From Eriocheir sinensis (lineage: Eukaryota; Arthropoda; Malacostraca; Decapoda; Varunidae), in the NCBI RefSeq assembly GCF_024679095.1, contig NW_026111837.1, forward strand, positions 170,001-234,000: DNA of 64,000 bases, read 5' to 3'. Positions 1 through 8,511 of this stretch are shown in pieces. The translations under genes were made by a program, and so were the position numbers. The notes below the pieces were generated by a model. The model did no database searches, was not told where the DNA came from, and was given only the letters and a program-made list of their open reading frames with translations. Within the stretch, counting starts at the first letter, position 1; each line of letters starts with the position of its first letter.

Positions 1-10
1 CTTGTCAATG

Positions 11-222
<212 letters not shown>

Positions 223-329
223 TATAGATAGAGGAGAAGAGAGAGAGGAGCGGTGATAGCGGTGTACAGGGTGGCGAGCGGGGTGGACAGAGAGGACCTG
301 TGTGTGTGTGTGGAGCGAGAGAGAAACGA

Positions 330-566
330 GAGGACATGGAAAGAAGTTTAGGGCGACCACGTGTAGGTGAGATGTGAAAAAGTTTAGCTTCCCAAACAGA
401 AGCTGTGGAACGGACTGGAGGAGGAGGTGGTTTGTGCAAGAAACATTCAGGATATTAAGGAAAAGTTGGATAAGAGAGGATATGGAGACCGGACAGCATG
501 AGCGTAGATCTTTTCCCGTATGTCACAACTAGGTAAATACAATTAGGTAAATACACACACACACAA
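330..566 (+). mobile_element. LINE 3' end fragment with tandem tail
   Basis: A short plus-strand reading frame at 403-501 encodes a typical C-terminal tail of a CR1/L2-like reverse transcriptase: it begins LWNGLEEEVVCARNIQDIKE and ends in a TGA stop at 499-501. Downstream, the 14-bp words aactaggtaaatac and aattaggtaaatac (about 527-555) form the tandem-tail type of 3' end seen in such elements, followed by (AC)n. The rest of the element is absent, as expected of a 5'-truncated insertion. The family name is inferred from the tail motif and terminal repeat. Confidence 0.7.
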
Positions 567-581
567 TGGTCAATTGACCAT

Positions 582-1182
582 ATGAATCAATCAGTCCCTA
601 CTGTTGGGCTGCTGAGGCGGACTCTAGACTCCTTCCACACTGAATTTGCAAAATTGTTCAAGGATCTCAACAACTTCCTGTCGGCTAGGAGTGGTAGGGA
701 TGAGAGCCCGTTTTGGACTCCCCAGCGGCGAGGAGCCGTTGATTTCATTGGCTCGCTTGCACCTCCTTTCTGGTACGGCCAGTCAGGCCCAGATAGACGT
801 CATACACGGGAAAATCTCCCATCTCTACACTCTACTGGCGGAAGAGAGACGTCAGCTTAACCTCCATCAGGAAGTCCTCAACGCCACAGTTCGGGACCTC
901 CGTCATGTTCACTCTGCCATCTCCCGTCTAGAGTCAGCCTCGGCTCTGGCTCCGGCCATCATCCGTCAGTTCTCACTGCAAACCTTGCAAATCGAGGGGG
1001 AAATGCGTATTTTGGAGACTATCCTTCTCATTCACTTAGTAAGCCGAGATGCAACTCTTTTTTCAGTTACTTTAGAAAGAATGGGGATGGGACGCTATAG
1101 GTTCGTTTTCATTGCCAGACTTAAAAATAGGTATTACAATGGAGTGCTTCCACGGTGTGGGGAAAACTCCACTTACAATTGA
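582..1182 (+). pseudogene. Envelope-like (baculovirus F / errantivirus type) fragment, frameshifted
   Basis: Two overlapping plus-strand frames (582-860 and 646-1182) together resemble the start of the membrane-anchored subunit of baculovirus-F-type envelope proteins carried by arthropod errantivirus-like LTR elements. The first frame has a heptad-like helix, then a dibasic site at 726-731 followed by a hydrophobic stretch (GAVDFIG, 732-752), where a cleavage site and fusion peptide would lie. The match then moves to the second frame near 765-775, a one-base-scale break, and continues as a long amphipathic helix with many Q, E and L (residues about 45-120 of the 646 frame). After about 1090 the frame reads into unrelated sequence and stops. 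Receptor-binding part, transmembrane anchor and gag-pol are missing, so this is a dead relic. The family call is by motif pattern, moderate certainty. Confidence 0.55.
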
Positions 1183-1325
1183 GGTGTTTATGATGCAAGT
1201 AATGTGTGCATTGAAGGGCGTCTTTTAAAAATTTAAAAGGGATACCGTCTGATCCGTAAGAGCCACTATTATTCATGTGTCTGATAGCTGAAGTTACTGT
1301 TTCCCAGCTTGTGGGTTCAGGCCCA
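1121..1325 (-). mobile_element. Degenerate LINE reverse transcriptase fragment
   Basis: Minus-strand translation gives an RT finger-region motif, NNSGSYGSDGIPFKFLKDAL, followed by a weaker match to the segment before RT motif 2 (SFPHTVEALHC). It is about 65 codons long, flanked by no other element part, and lies opposite to the larger LINE at 1885-3803, so it is a separate insertion. No catalytic motif is present. Confidence 0.55.
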
Positions 1326-1535
1326 AACATGTGAATTACTACTATGTGAATTAATGCCATGTCTTAAATTTGTGTGTAATGGTTGTAGTATTAAGTCTGC
1401 ATCACTTAAGTTCTGTTGAGATTTTTCAAATGTACATTTACCCACTTGAGCAAAAACAGTATCAAAATGACACGCTGTCTTTGATGTGTTCTTGCTGCCA
1501 GGAATCACTTCTCTAATAATCTTCACACATGAGCG

Positions 1536-1607
<72 letters not shown>
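1536..1607. repeat. (TG)n microsatellite
   Basis: An uninterrupted run of about 36 TG units. It lies on the downstream (minus-strand) side of the RalBP1-like exon and would be intronic in that gene. Confidence 0.97.
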
Positions 1608-1608
<1 letters not shown>

Positions 1609-1635
1609 CTCAGGCCCAGATAATGTAATAATGCA

Positions 1636-1649
1636 GTAATAATAATAAC

Positions 1650-1708
<59 letters not shown>

Positions 1709-1714
1709 TAATAA
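1636..1714. repeat. (AAT)n microsatellite
   Basis: About 26 AAT units with two AAC interruptions. Its right edge is only a few bases from the splice donor of the minus-strand exon at 1722-1831, so expansion here would crowd that donor. Confidence 0.95.
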
Positions 1715-1721
1715 CACTCAC

Positions 1722-1831
1722 CTCTATCTGGTCAATGCACTCCCTGACAATGGTGGGCAGCTGGATGCCATCGTGTGCCGGGCAGCGCTGGACGGCCAGG
1801 CACAGTGGCACTCCAAACACTGGCACTGCCT
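1722..1831 (-). CDS. RALBP1: Single exon of a RalBP1/Rlip-like RhoGAP protein
   Basis: On the minus strand a pyrimidine run (eight Cs) and AG at 1833-1832 precede a 110-nt open exon, which ends at 1722 before the canonical donor GTGAGT (1721-1716). Two bases complete an upstream codon, then 36 codons follow to a phase-0 end. The peptide contains FGVPL, LAVQR, HDGIQLP and VRECIDQIE, the order and spacing of the start of the RhoGAP domain of RalA-binding protein 1. That family couples Ral signalling to Rac/Cdc42 GTPase activation and endocytosis at the membrane. The catalytic arginine (GIYRVSG region) would be in the next exon, which I do not find in this window. Splice sites and length are seen directly; the family call is from knowledge of RalBP1. 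A retained single exon of a pseudogene is possible but nothing in it is broken. Confidence 0.72.
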
Positions 1832-1884
1832 CTGGGGGGGGTGATTAGATAAGAGATAAATAAATCAACCGGTTGATGTGAAAT

Positions 1885-3803
1885 TAATGGTCTGCTCACA
1901 GAAATGGCACAAACTGAAAATGCCTATATAATCTCTCTCACAGAAACACACTTAACAGAGGAGATTAGGAAAGCAGAAATAAAAATACCACACTTTGTAC
2001 CACACAGGACGGACCGACCAATTCAACGGACAAAAGGCGGGGTCATCACTTAGCCATTTTGCAGCTAGAACAAAAGTACTTTTCCAGGAATCCAATATGT
2101 ACACAGAATCACTGGTACTATGCATTCAAGACATTGACTGGGTATATATACAGACCACCAGCATGCCCAACAGAGAAATTTATGACGCAACTAACAAAGA
2201 TAAAAGATATCATTGGCTCGCTACCACTGCCCATGCCCACCCTTATACTTACTGGAGACTTAAACTTTCCGCTAACAGACTGGAATTTGGAGTGTGTGTA
2301 TGGAGGAGCGGAAGACATGAGGACCCAGGCAAAAGCTGTCATGCACTTTGCCGAGGAATACTGCCTCAATCAAATCATCGACACTCCTACAAGAGGTAAG
2401 AACATACTAGACATCGTTATGATAAATAATGATGATATTATATTAGGGTGAATAAAACTAATCTCTCTGACCATAACATCATCACCGTGACTACCAACCT
2501 ACCTACAAATACACATCTTAGGCTGTCCAGTGAAGTGGAGCAGGCTCCTAATTTTAATTTTAACCAACTCAACTTCCTAAGCGAGTCAGTCTGCTGGGAC
2601 AGCATAAAGAAAGACCTGGGTGAGCTAAACTGGGATCTACTCATGAGGGACTGTGACCCTGAGGCCCAATATGATACAATCATTAACACATGCTTGAAAA
2701 TATCAATGTACCACTGAGGAGGCCGTCTAAAAAGACCTCTCCTTTCAATGGTAACATACCAAGAGACCGAAAAGTACTAATGAGAAAAAGAACAAAACTA
2801 AGGAAGAAACTCAGTAATACCAACTACACCAAAATGCTGACCCAACTCGAAAACAAAACTGCCATTATAGAAGAAAAACTTAAAAGATCAGTTGAATCAG
2901 AGAATGACCGGAAAGAAATACAAGCCGCGTCATGCATCAAAACCAACCCCAAATACTTTTACAAATATGCTGCTAACAAATCCGTAGTGAGAGCGAGTGT
3001 TGGCCCACTGACTGACGTACACGGCCAACCCATAAACAAAGCCCAGGATGTCGCTGAAGCACTACTGATTCAGTACAAAAGCGTCTTCAGCAAACCCATG
3101 GAAGACAAAATTGTCAACCTACCTATGGACTTTCTCAACCAAGGAACTGATCAAATATCACACCTGACGGACATAAGCTTAAACAACGACGACACACAGC
3201 AAGCAATTAAAGGGGTGGCCACTAATTCGGCAGCTGGCCCCGATCAATTCCCTGCAGTACTTCTTAAAAAATGTGCTGAAGAGCTGAGTGTTCCTCTGTT
3301 AAATTTTTATAGAAACTCTCTAGATTCTGGCATAATACCAGAAAAGCTAAAAAGTGCATTCATTACACCAATATACAAGGGAGGGTCAAGAGCAGAGGCA
3401 AAAAACTATCGACCAGTTGCCTTAACCTCCCATATTATTAAAGTTCTAGAGAGAATTATGGTTAAAAACATGTCTGCATATCTAGAAAGCAATAACAGAA
3501 TGAACCCGGACCAACATGGCTTTCGTACTGGGCGCTCGTGCCTCTCACAGCTTTTGGCCCACTATGACTCAATCATAGATAAGCTTGAACATAATGCAGA
3601 TGTCGATGTGGTCTACCTTGATTTTGCGAAAGCTTTCGACATGGTAGACCATGGCATTTTGTTACACAAGGCCAGACAAATGGCCATTACGGGAACACTC
3701 GGGATGTGGCTGCACTCATTTCTCACTGGCAGGACTCAATGTGTAGCGGCTGATGGTGCAGTTTCTCAGTCATCGGAAGTTGTCAGCGGGGTACCACAGG
3801 CTA
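1885..3803 (+). mobile_element. Non-LTR retrotransposon (EN-RT), frameshifted and 3'-truncated
   Basis: This is the body of a CR1/Jockey-like LINE. An APE-type endonuclease is spread over three frames: ISLTETHL (1931-1954), then a frame through about 2060-2140, then RPP (2152-2160), TGDLNFP (2251-2271) and NILDIVMIN (2401-2427). SDHN (2466-2477) follows after another shift. The reverse transcriptase occupies the frame 2690-3808, with NYRPVA near 3404-3420, FRTGRSCLSQLL, and the catalytic motif A segment YLDFAKAFD (about 3614-3640). It ends at SGVPQ (3785-3799) and runs into a different repeat. The YxDD box, thumb, 3' UTR and tail are all missing. With at least four frame changes and no active site, it cannot encode working proteins. 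Confidence 0.88.
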
Positions 3804-3968
3804 ATTAGAGTGAACCGCAATTAGCGCGAGCCACCATCTACCAAGAAAAAAATTAATTAGCGCGAAAGCCTGTTAGCGCGAGATCAATTAGAGCGATCCG
3901 CAATTAGCGCAAGGCACCATCTACCAAGAAAAAAATTAATTAGTGCGAAAGCCTCAGTTAGCCCGGCC
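3803..3968. repeat. 83-bp tandem repeat, two copies
   Basis: Two units with an offset of 83 bp (aattagag at 3803 and at 3886) share the core ccaccatctaccaagaaaa. Each unit contains several copies of a shorter word like attagcgcga in direct orientation. The array starts within a few bases of the broken LINE RT at 3800 and ends near a GC-rich stretch. I do not recognise the family. Confidence 0.85.
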
Positions 3969-4086
3969 GCCCCTCACGGCGGGAGTCTGTTCTCACTACC
4001 CCAATAAACGTATCTATTCATCGCTGACCTCTGACTCCACCTCTCACCCCAACAACAAGCTTTTATATTAATGATGAAAACCTTCC

Positions 4087-4088
<2 letters not shown>

Positions 4089-4119
<31 letters not shown>
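4089..4119. repeat. (AC)n microsatellite
   Basis: About 15-16 AC units. On the minus strand this is (GT)n and begins directly after the donor of the candidate exon at 4123-4186. Confidence 0.95.
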
Positions 4120-4122
<3 letters not shown>

Positions 4123-4186
4123 CATTTTAGCGACCTGCCCTGAAGCCAAGACTGTTAGTTCACGTGTACGGCTGGGCGCCCAAAAC
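4123..4186 (-). CDS. Candidate cytoplasmic exon of the sushi/transmembrane gene
   Basis: On the minus strand a strong pyrimidine tract ending CTTCTTCCTCCTCAG (AG at 4188-4187) precedes a 64-nt segment. The segment is open in the one phase that matches the upstream transmembrane exon (two bases AT carried over, completed by G to give Met) and ends at a GTATGT donor (4122-4117). It would add 21 codons rich in basic and polar residues (FWAPSRTREL and onward), as expected just inside a membrane. The evidence is splice-site shape and phase only. With one matching phase out of three, a chance match is quite possible. The alternative is that translation stops at the TAA formed when the transmembrane exon is not spliced. 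Confidence 0.3.
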
Positions 4187-4574
4187 CTGAGGAGGAAGAA
4201 GAAAAGTTAGGCCCATGCTCTTACATATGTTGGCACACAAGTAGGCCTACACATATTTGACAAGGCTTTCACAGGAGTTGTGGGTATGTCCACGGGTTCA
4301 TTTATTCTCTTTTCTCCTCCATATATTACGTTTAGCTGGCTCAAGTGGTAGTTTAGGGTTACCAGCCCTTAGTAGTACTTGGCGTATTGTCTTTTCTGAC
4401 CCCAAACTATCGCCCCATAAAGATAACAATATGCATTTATAATTATTGTTAACATCGGTAATTACTGATGCTCTTTTTTGCAATATTTATGGGCCAGAAA
4501 CAGAAAGATACAATGTTATGCCTACGGTAAGCTAGTAACATTGAGGGGAGTGAGGGAGAAAAATAAAGCTTTGT
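4187..4574. other. No recognisable gene; one dispersed-repeat piece
   Basis: This stretch has no supported coding sequence. Near 4255 the words atttgacaaggctttc and gttgtggg match the two-copy repeat at 11,510-11,935, so a piece of that dispersed family is present (about 4249-4290). The remainder is A+T-rich without clear structure. Confidence 0.6.
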
Positions 4575-4815
4575 CCTAGGGTCACCTGGGTGTTATTCTA
4601 TACATATACCGTCCCTGGCACCAATGACTGGCATCACACTGATTCTGGCACCACACAAATCTATGCCACTATGAACACTGCCTGGCATCACATAGCACCT
4701 GACCCCATGTCACAGGAGAGGGGTAGGCAGGTCAGGTAACAGGACAGCCTAACACTGGGTAACTAATCTGTCTTGCATCACATAACACTGTCTGTGGCAC
4801 TGTTAACACTGCCTG
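4575..4815. repeat. Dispersed repeat, copy A (pair with 11,008-11,310)
   Basis: This block matches 11,008-11,310 in order: cctagggtcac, tgggtgttattctatacat, ctggcatcacactgattctg, ctatgccact, gaacactgcctgg, then cactgggtaactaatctgtc. The two copies differ by substitutions and by insertions in the right half. The right half is rich in taacac-like words. I cannot assign it to a named family. Confidence 0.85.
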
Positions 4816-4861
4816 GCACTCCAGGCCCACGGGTGATAAAAGAGGGGAAGGACACTCAGGA

Positions 4862-4973
4862 AGATATTGCAGACCAGTGAGTTACATGAAGACTGGCCAA
4901 CATTACACCCATCTATAAGAAGGCTGATACAAATGAACCAGGTAATTACAGACCTGTGAGTATGATAGGATAG
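4862..4973 (+). mobile_element. LINE reverse transcriptase fragment
   Basis: A short frame from 4896 reads ANITPIYKKADTNEPGNYRP followed by VSM and ends at TAG (4971-4973). This is the RT motif 1-2 region of CR1/L2-like elements. Just upstream, GELHEDW-like coding is in a different frame, so a small deletion separates them. It is a relic of about 110 bp with no neighbouring parts. Confidence 0.7.
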
Positions 4974-5099
4974 CCAAAGGGTGTGTCTACCAGCCCACCA
5001 AGGCCCATCCATCTACCATGCACGCCGGTTGAATGGTAGGGAAAAATGTTACAGCTGGTTGAATGAAAATGGGAGGATTGGAAAATTTTGAAATGCCTA

Positions 5100-5832
5100 A
5101 CTTCGTACCACTATAACTGCTGCCACATTGGAGTTAGGAACACGAATTTTAGTAGGAATAAAGGTCAACTACCACACTAACTACCACGCAAGCTACATCC
5201 ACCTACCACACATACAAGCTGAGTTATATACAAAAATGTTAAGTGTTATGACATTCAGAAAAATATAAACATAATTTTTCACTCCCCTAAATTTGACCTG
5301 CTATAATTCCTACCACACTCAAGTTAGGAACACGAACTTTGGTAGGAAGGAAGGTCAACTACCTCTCTAACTACCACGCAAGTTACATTCACCTAACACA
5401 CATACAAGCTGAGTTATATACAAAAATGTAAAGTGTTATGACATTCAGAAAAATATAAACATAATTTTTCACTCCCCTAACTTTGACCTGCTATAACTCC
5501 TACCACACTCAAGTTAGCAACACGAATTTTGGTAAGAATAAAGGTCAACTACCACACTAACTACCACTCAAGTTACATTCACCTAACATACATACAAGCT
5601 GAGTTATATACAAAAATGTTAAACAGTATGCCATTCAGAAAAAAATATCCAGGATTTTTCACTCCCCTAACTTTGACCTGCTATAACTCCTACCACACTC
5701 AGGTTAGGAACACGAATTTTGATAGGAAGGAAGGTCAACTACCACTCTAACTACCACGCAAGCTAGATTTACCTACCACACATACAAGCTGAGTTATAGC
5801 AGAAAACGTAAAGTGATATGACAACCTTAAGA
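5100..5832. repeat. 190-bp tandem repeat, four copies
   Basis: Four units occur with an exact 190-bp spacing: the anchor aaggtcaact lies at 5161, 5351, 5541 and 5731. Each unit carries cacgaatttt, ctaactacca, acatacaagctgagttata and cactccccta. Outer copies are more diverged than the middle ones. The array lies in the presumed intron between the transmembrane exon and the candidate exon at 4123-4186. Confidence 0.95.
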
Positions 5833-5848
5833 ATTAACTACCACCGTA

Positions 5849-5879
<31 letters not shown>

Positions 5880-5881
5880 AC

Positions 5882-6044
5882 ATTCTGAAGTAGACTAGCA
5901 CTCCTATGAAGACTATCGCCAGGATGAGCCCGAAGAATAGTCCGATGTAGAGCCCGGTGTTGCTAGCGGTAGAAGTAGAAGTAGTACTCACACTACTACT
6001 ACTACTACTATCGGAGCCTATGGTGTTGTAGGCATCCTCTGGAC
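5882..6044 (-). CDS. Exon encoding Ser/Thr stalk and single transmembrane segment
   Basis: On the minus strand an acceptor (tactattccag, AG at 6046-6045) opens a 163-nt exon closed by the donor GTAAGT (5881-5876). Two bases complete an incoming codon, 53 codons follow, and two bases carry over. The peptide starts PEDAYNTIGSD, has a run of six serines from an (AGT)n tract, then a Ser/Thr stalk (residues 18-29). A glycine-rich hydrophobic segment of about 23 residues (30-52, LYIGLFFGLILAIVFIGVLV) ends at YFR. This is a type I membrane anchor. The incoming phase matches the outgoing phase of the sushi exon upstream, so both probably belong to one gene. If the donor is not used the protein ends Met-stop, giving almost no cytoplasmic tail. 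No specific protein family can be named. Confidence 0.65.
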
Positions 6045-6104
6045 CTGGAATAGTACAAAATAGTTAATAGTAATAGTAGTATTCATGGTAGTAATCTGTC
6101 TCTC

Positions 6105-6107
6105 TCT

Positions 6108-6140
<33 letters not shown>

Positions 6141-6474
6141 TTACTACTACATCTGGGAGGGTTAAAAATAGTCTAGTTAGTCTTAGGATAGTCTTATTAC
6201 TAGTATTCAACACCCAACATAAGCTATTTCAACTACTACTACTACTACTACAACTACTACTATTACATCTGGGAGGGTTAAAAATAGTCTAGTTAGTCTT
6301 AGGATAGTCTTATTACTAGTATTCAACACCCAACATAAACTATTTTTACTACTACTACTATTACTACTACTACTACTACTACTACTACTATTACATCTGG
6401 GAGGGTTAAAAATAGTCTAGTTAGTCTTAGGATAGTCTTATTACTAGTATTTAACACCCAACATAAGCTATTTT

Positions 6475-6510
<36 letters not shown>

Positions 6511-6605
6511 AACTACTACTATTACATCTGGGAGGGTTAAAAATAGTCTAGTTAGTCCTAGGATAGTCTTATTACTAGTATTCAACACCCAACATAAGCT
6601 ATTTT

Positions 6606-6640
<35 letters not shown>

Positions 6641-6724
6641 TTACATCTGGGAGGGTTAAAAATAATCTAGTTAGTCTTAGGATAGTCTTATTACTAGTAT
6701 TTAACACCCAACATAAGCTATTTT

Positions 6725-6765
<41 letters not shown>

Positions 6766-6848
6766 TTACATCTGGGAGGGTTTAAAATAGTCTAGTTAGT
6801 CTTAGGATAGTCTTATTACTAGTATTCAACACCCCACATAAGCTCTGT

Positions 6849-6879
<31 letters not shown>

Positions 6880-7582
6880 ATCTGGGAGGGTTAAAATAGT
6901 CTAGTTAGTCTTAGGATCGTCTTATTACTAGTATTCAACACCCAACATCAGCTATTTTTACTACTACTTCTACTACTACCTACTACTACTACTACCTACT
7001 ACTACTCTTACTACCCACACTACACAACACACACACACTCGCTCCACCCAACCACAGCTCGCCAGGAAGGTCCCCCTGACCAGCCTGTGTTCTGTGTCAG
7101 TGGATAGTGATGGTCGACTAGGCTACTCCATTCAGGGGTCGAGTTGAGTCGGACTATCCAAGCCTTGTGGTAGGTCGCAGATCACATCTGGAAGGGTTAG
7201 GAATAGTCTGGTTAGTCTTCGGATAGTCATGTTAGTAGTATTCAACACCCAACATAAGCTATTTCTACTACTACTACTACTACTGCTACATCTGGGAGGG
7301 TTAAAAATAGTCTAGTTAGTCTTAGGATAGTCTTGTTACTAGTATTCAACACCCTACATAAGCTATTTCTACTACTACTACTACTACTACTACTACATCT
7401 GAGGGGGTTAGGAATAGTCTAGTTAGTCTTAGGATAGTCCTGTTAGTAGTATTCAACACCCAACATAAGCTATTTCTACTACTACTACTACTACTACTAC
7501 TACATCTGAGGGGGTTAGGAATAGTCTAGTTAGTCTTAGGATAGTCCTGTTAGTAGTATTCAACACCCAACATAAGCTATTT

Positions 7583-7613
<31 letters not shown>

Positions 7614-7903
7614 ATCTGAGGGGGTTAGGAATAGTCTAGTTAGTCTTAGGATAGTCCTGTTAGTAGTATTCAACACCCAACATAAGCTATTTCTACTACT
7701 ACTACTACTACTACTACATCTGAGGGGGTTAGGAATAGTCTAGTTAGTCTTAGGATAGTCCTGTTAGTAGTATTCAACACCCAACATAAGCTATTTCTAC
7801 TACTACTACTACTACTACTACTACATCTGAGGGGGTTAGGAATAGTCTAGTTAGTCTTAGGATAGTCCTGTTAGTAGTATTCAACACCCAACATAAGCTA
7901 TTT

Positions 7904-7940
<37 letters not shown>

Positions 7941-8115
7941 ATCTGAGGGGGTTAGGAATAGTCTAGTTAGTCTTAGGATAGTCCTGTTAGTAGTATTCAA
8001 CACCCAACATATGCTATTTCTACTACTACTACTACTACTACATCTGAGGGGTATTAGGAATAGTCTAGTTAGTCTCAGGATAGTCTTATTACTACTATTC
8101 AACACCCTACAAGAG
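6105..8115. repeat. Minisatellite of about 105-125 bp with embedded (TAC)n, 16 copies
   Basis: Sixteen units are anchored by catctg at about 6150, 6266, 6394, 6525, 6644, 6769, 6879, 7185, 7289, 7396, 7503, 7613, 7718, 7824, 7940 and 8041. Each has a conserved body (tagtctagttagtc, ggatagtc, agtattcaacaccc, cataagctattt) joined to a (TAC)n tract of variable length. Left copies mostly read gggagggttaaaaata; right copies read gagggggttaggaata, so there are two subfamilies. The array fills the presumed intron between the sushi and transmembrane exons. The gap at about 6985-7180 is unique sequence. Confidence 0.95.
6985..7180. other. Unique island inside the minisatellite
   Basis: This segment interrupts the 16-copy array. 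It is not repeated elsewhere in the window and is more GC-rich than its surroundings. On the minus strand an AG-ended tract (ccactgacacag) precedes a short open stretch (RLVRGTFLASCGW), but the Cys pattern of a sushi domain is not met and other frames have stops. It could be a decayed exon or simple intronic DNA. Confidence 0.35.
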
Positions 8116-8170
8116 CTACTACAATCACCTACTTACTGTAACTACTACTACTACAACTACTATTACTTAC

Positions 8171-8353
8171 ATTCACAGCGCGGTTGACTGCCACTCCAGA
8201 TACCATTACTACCACACTTCCGCTGACTATTCCCGACTATCCTCCTCCCCTTCTCGCAGGAATAGTCCGCTGTAGCCTCCACTCGGCCTCTATCCTCCAC
8301 TACCACACTTAAGGCAGTAGTCAGCGTTGTAGTGAGGTTGGGACACCGGACTT
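8171..8353 (-). CDS. Exon encoding one sushi/CCP domain
   Basis: On the minus strand the acceptor ttctctcccctacag (AG at 8355-8354) opens a 183-nt exon that ends at the donor GTAAGT (8170-8165). It has 60 complete codons with a phase-1 start and a phase-1 end, the symmetrical 1-1 arrangement usual for sushi exons. The peptide has the four domain cysteines at residues 3, 32, 46 and 59 (VRCPNL, DYSCEKG, RKCGSNGIWSGSQPRC), the conserved Trp at 52 and Gly at 35. Length matches the family's usual 55-65 residues. An N-glycosylation sequon NLT is at 5-7. Sushi domains mediate extracellular protein contacts in adhesion and complement-like proteins. With the transmembrane exon downstream in matching phase, the gene likely encodes a type I surface protein. 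Further domain exons should lie to the right but a LINE occupies that flank. Confidence 0.85.
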
Positions 8354-8360
8354 CTGTAGG

Positions 8361-8430
8361 GGAGAGAATAGTATTAGTAGTAGTATAAGTAGTAGTAATA
8401 GTAGTAGTAGTAGTAGTAGTGGCCTTGTGG
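8361..8430. repeat. (AGT)n microsatellite
   Basis: AGT/AAT-rich trinucleotide tract beginning a few bases upstream (minus-strand sense) of the sushi exon acceptor. A shorter AGT tract also sits at about 8496-8510, at the edge of the LINE fragment. Confidence 0.9.
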
Positions 8431-8511
8431 GGTGTCGCATAGTCGGATAACAGGCCTTCTAGACACCGTGGGGATAGTCTAAAGTGTCCAGGGATAGTAG
8501 TAGTAGTAGTA

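Noticed and set aside
6985..7180. A second sushi exon inside the minisatellite gap
   Set aside because: The cysteine spacing is not met and stops interrupt the best frame. It is reported only as an unexplained island.
7881..8105. Minus-strand 74-codon frame
   Set aside because: Falls wholly inside the TAC-bearing minisatellite and repeats its unit twice.
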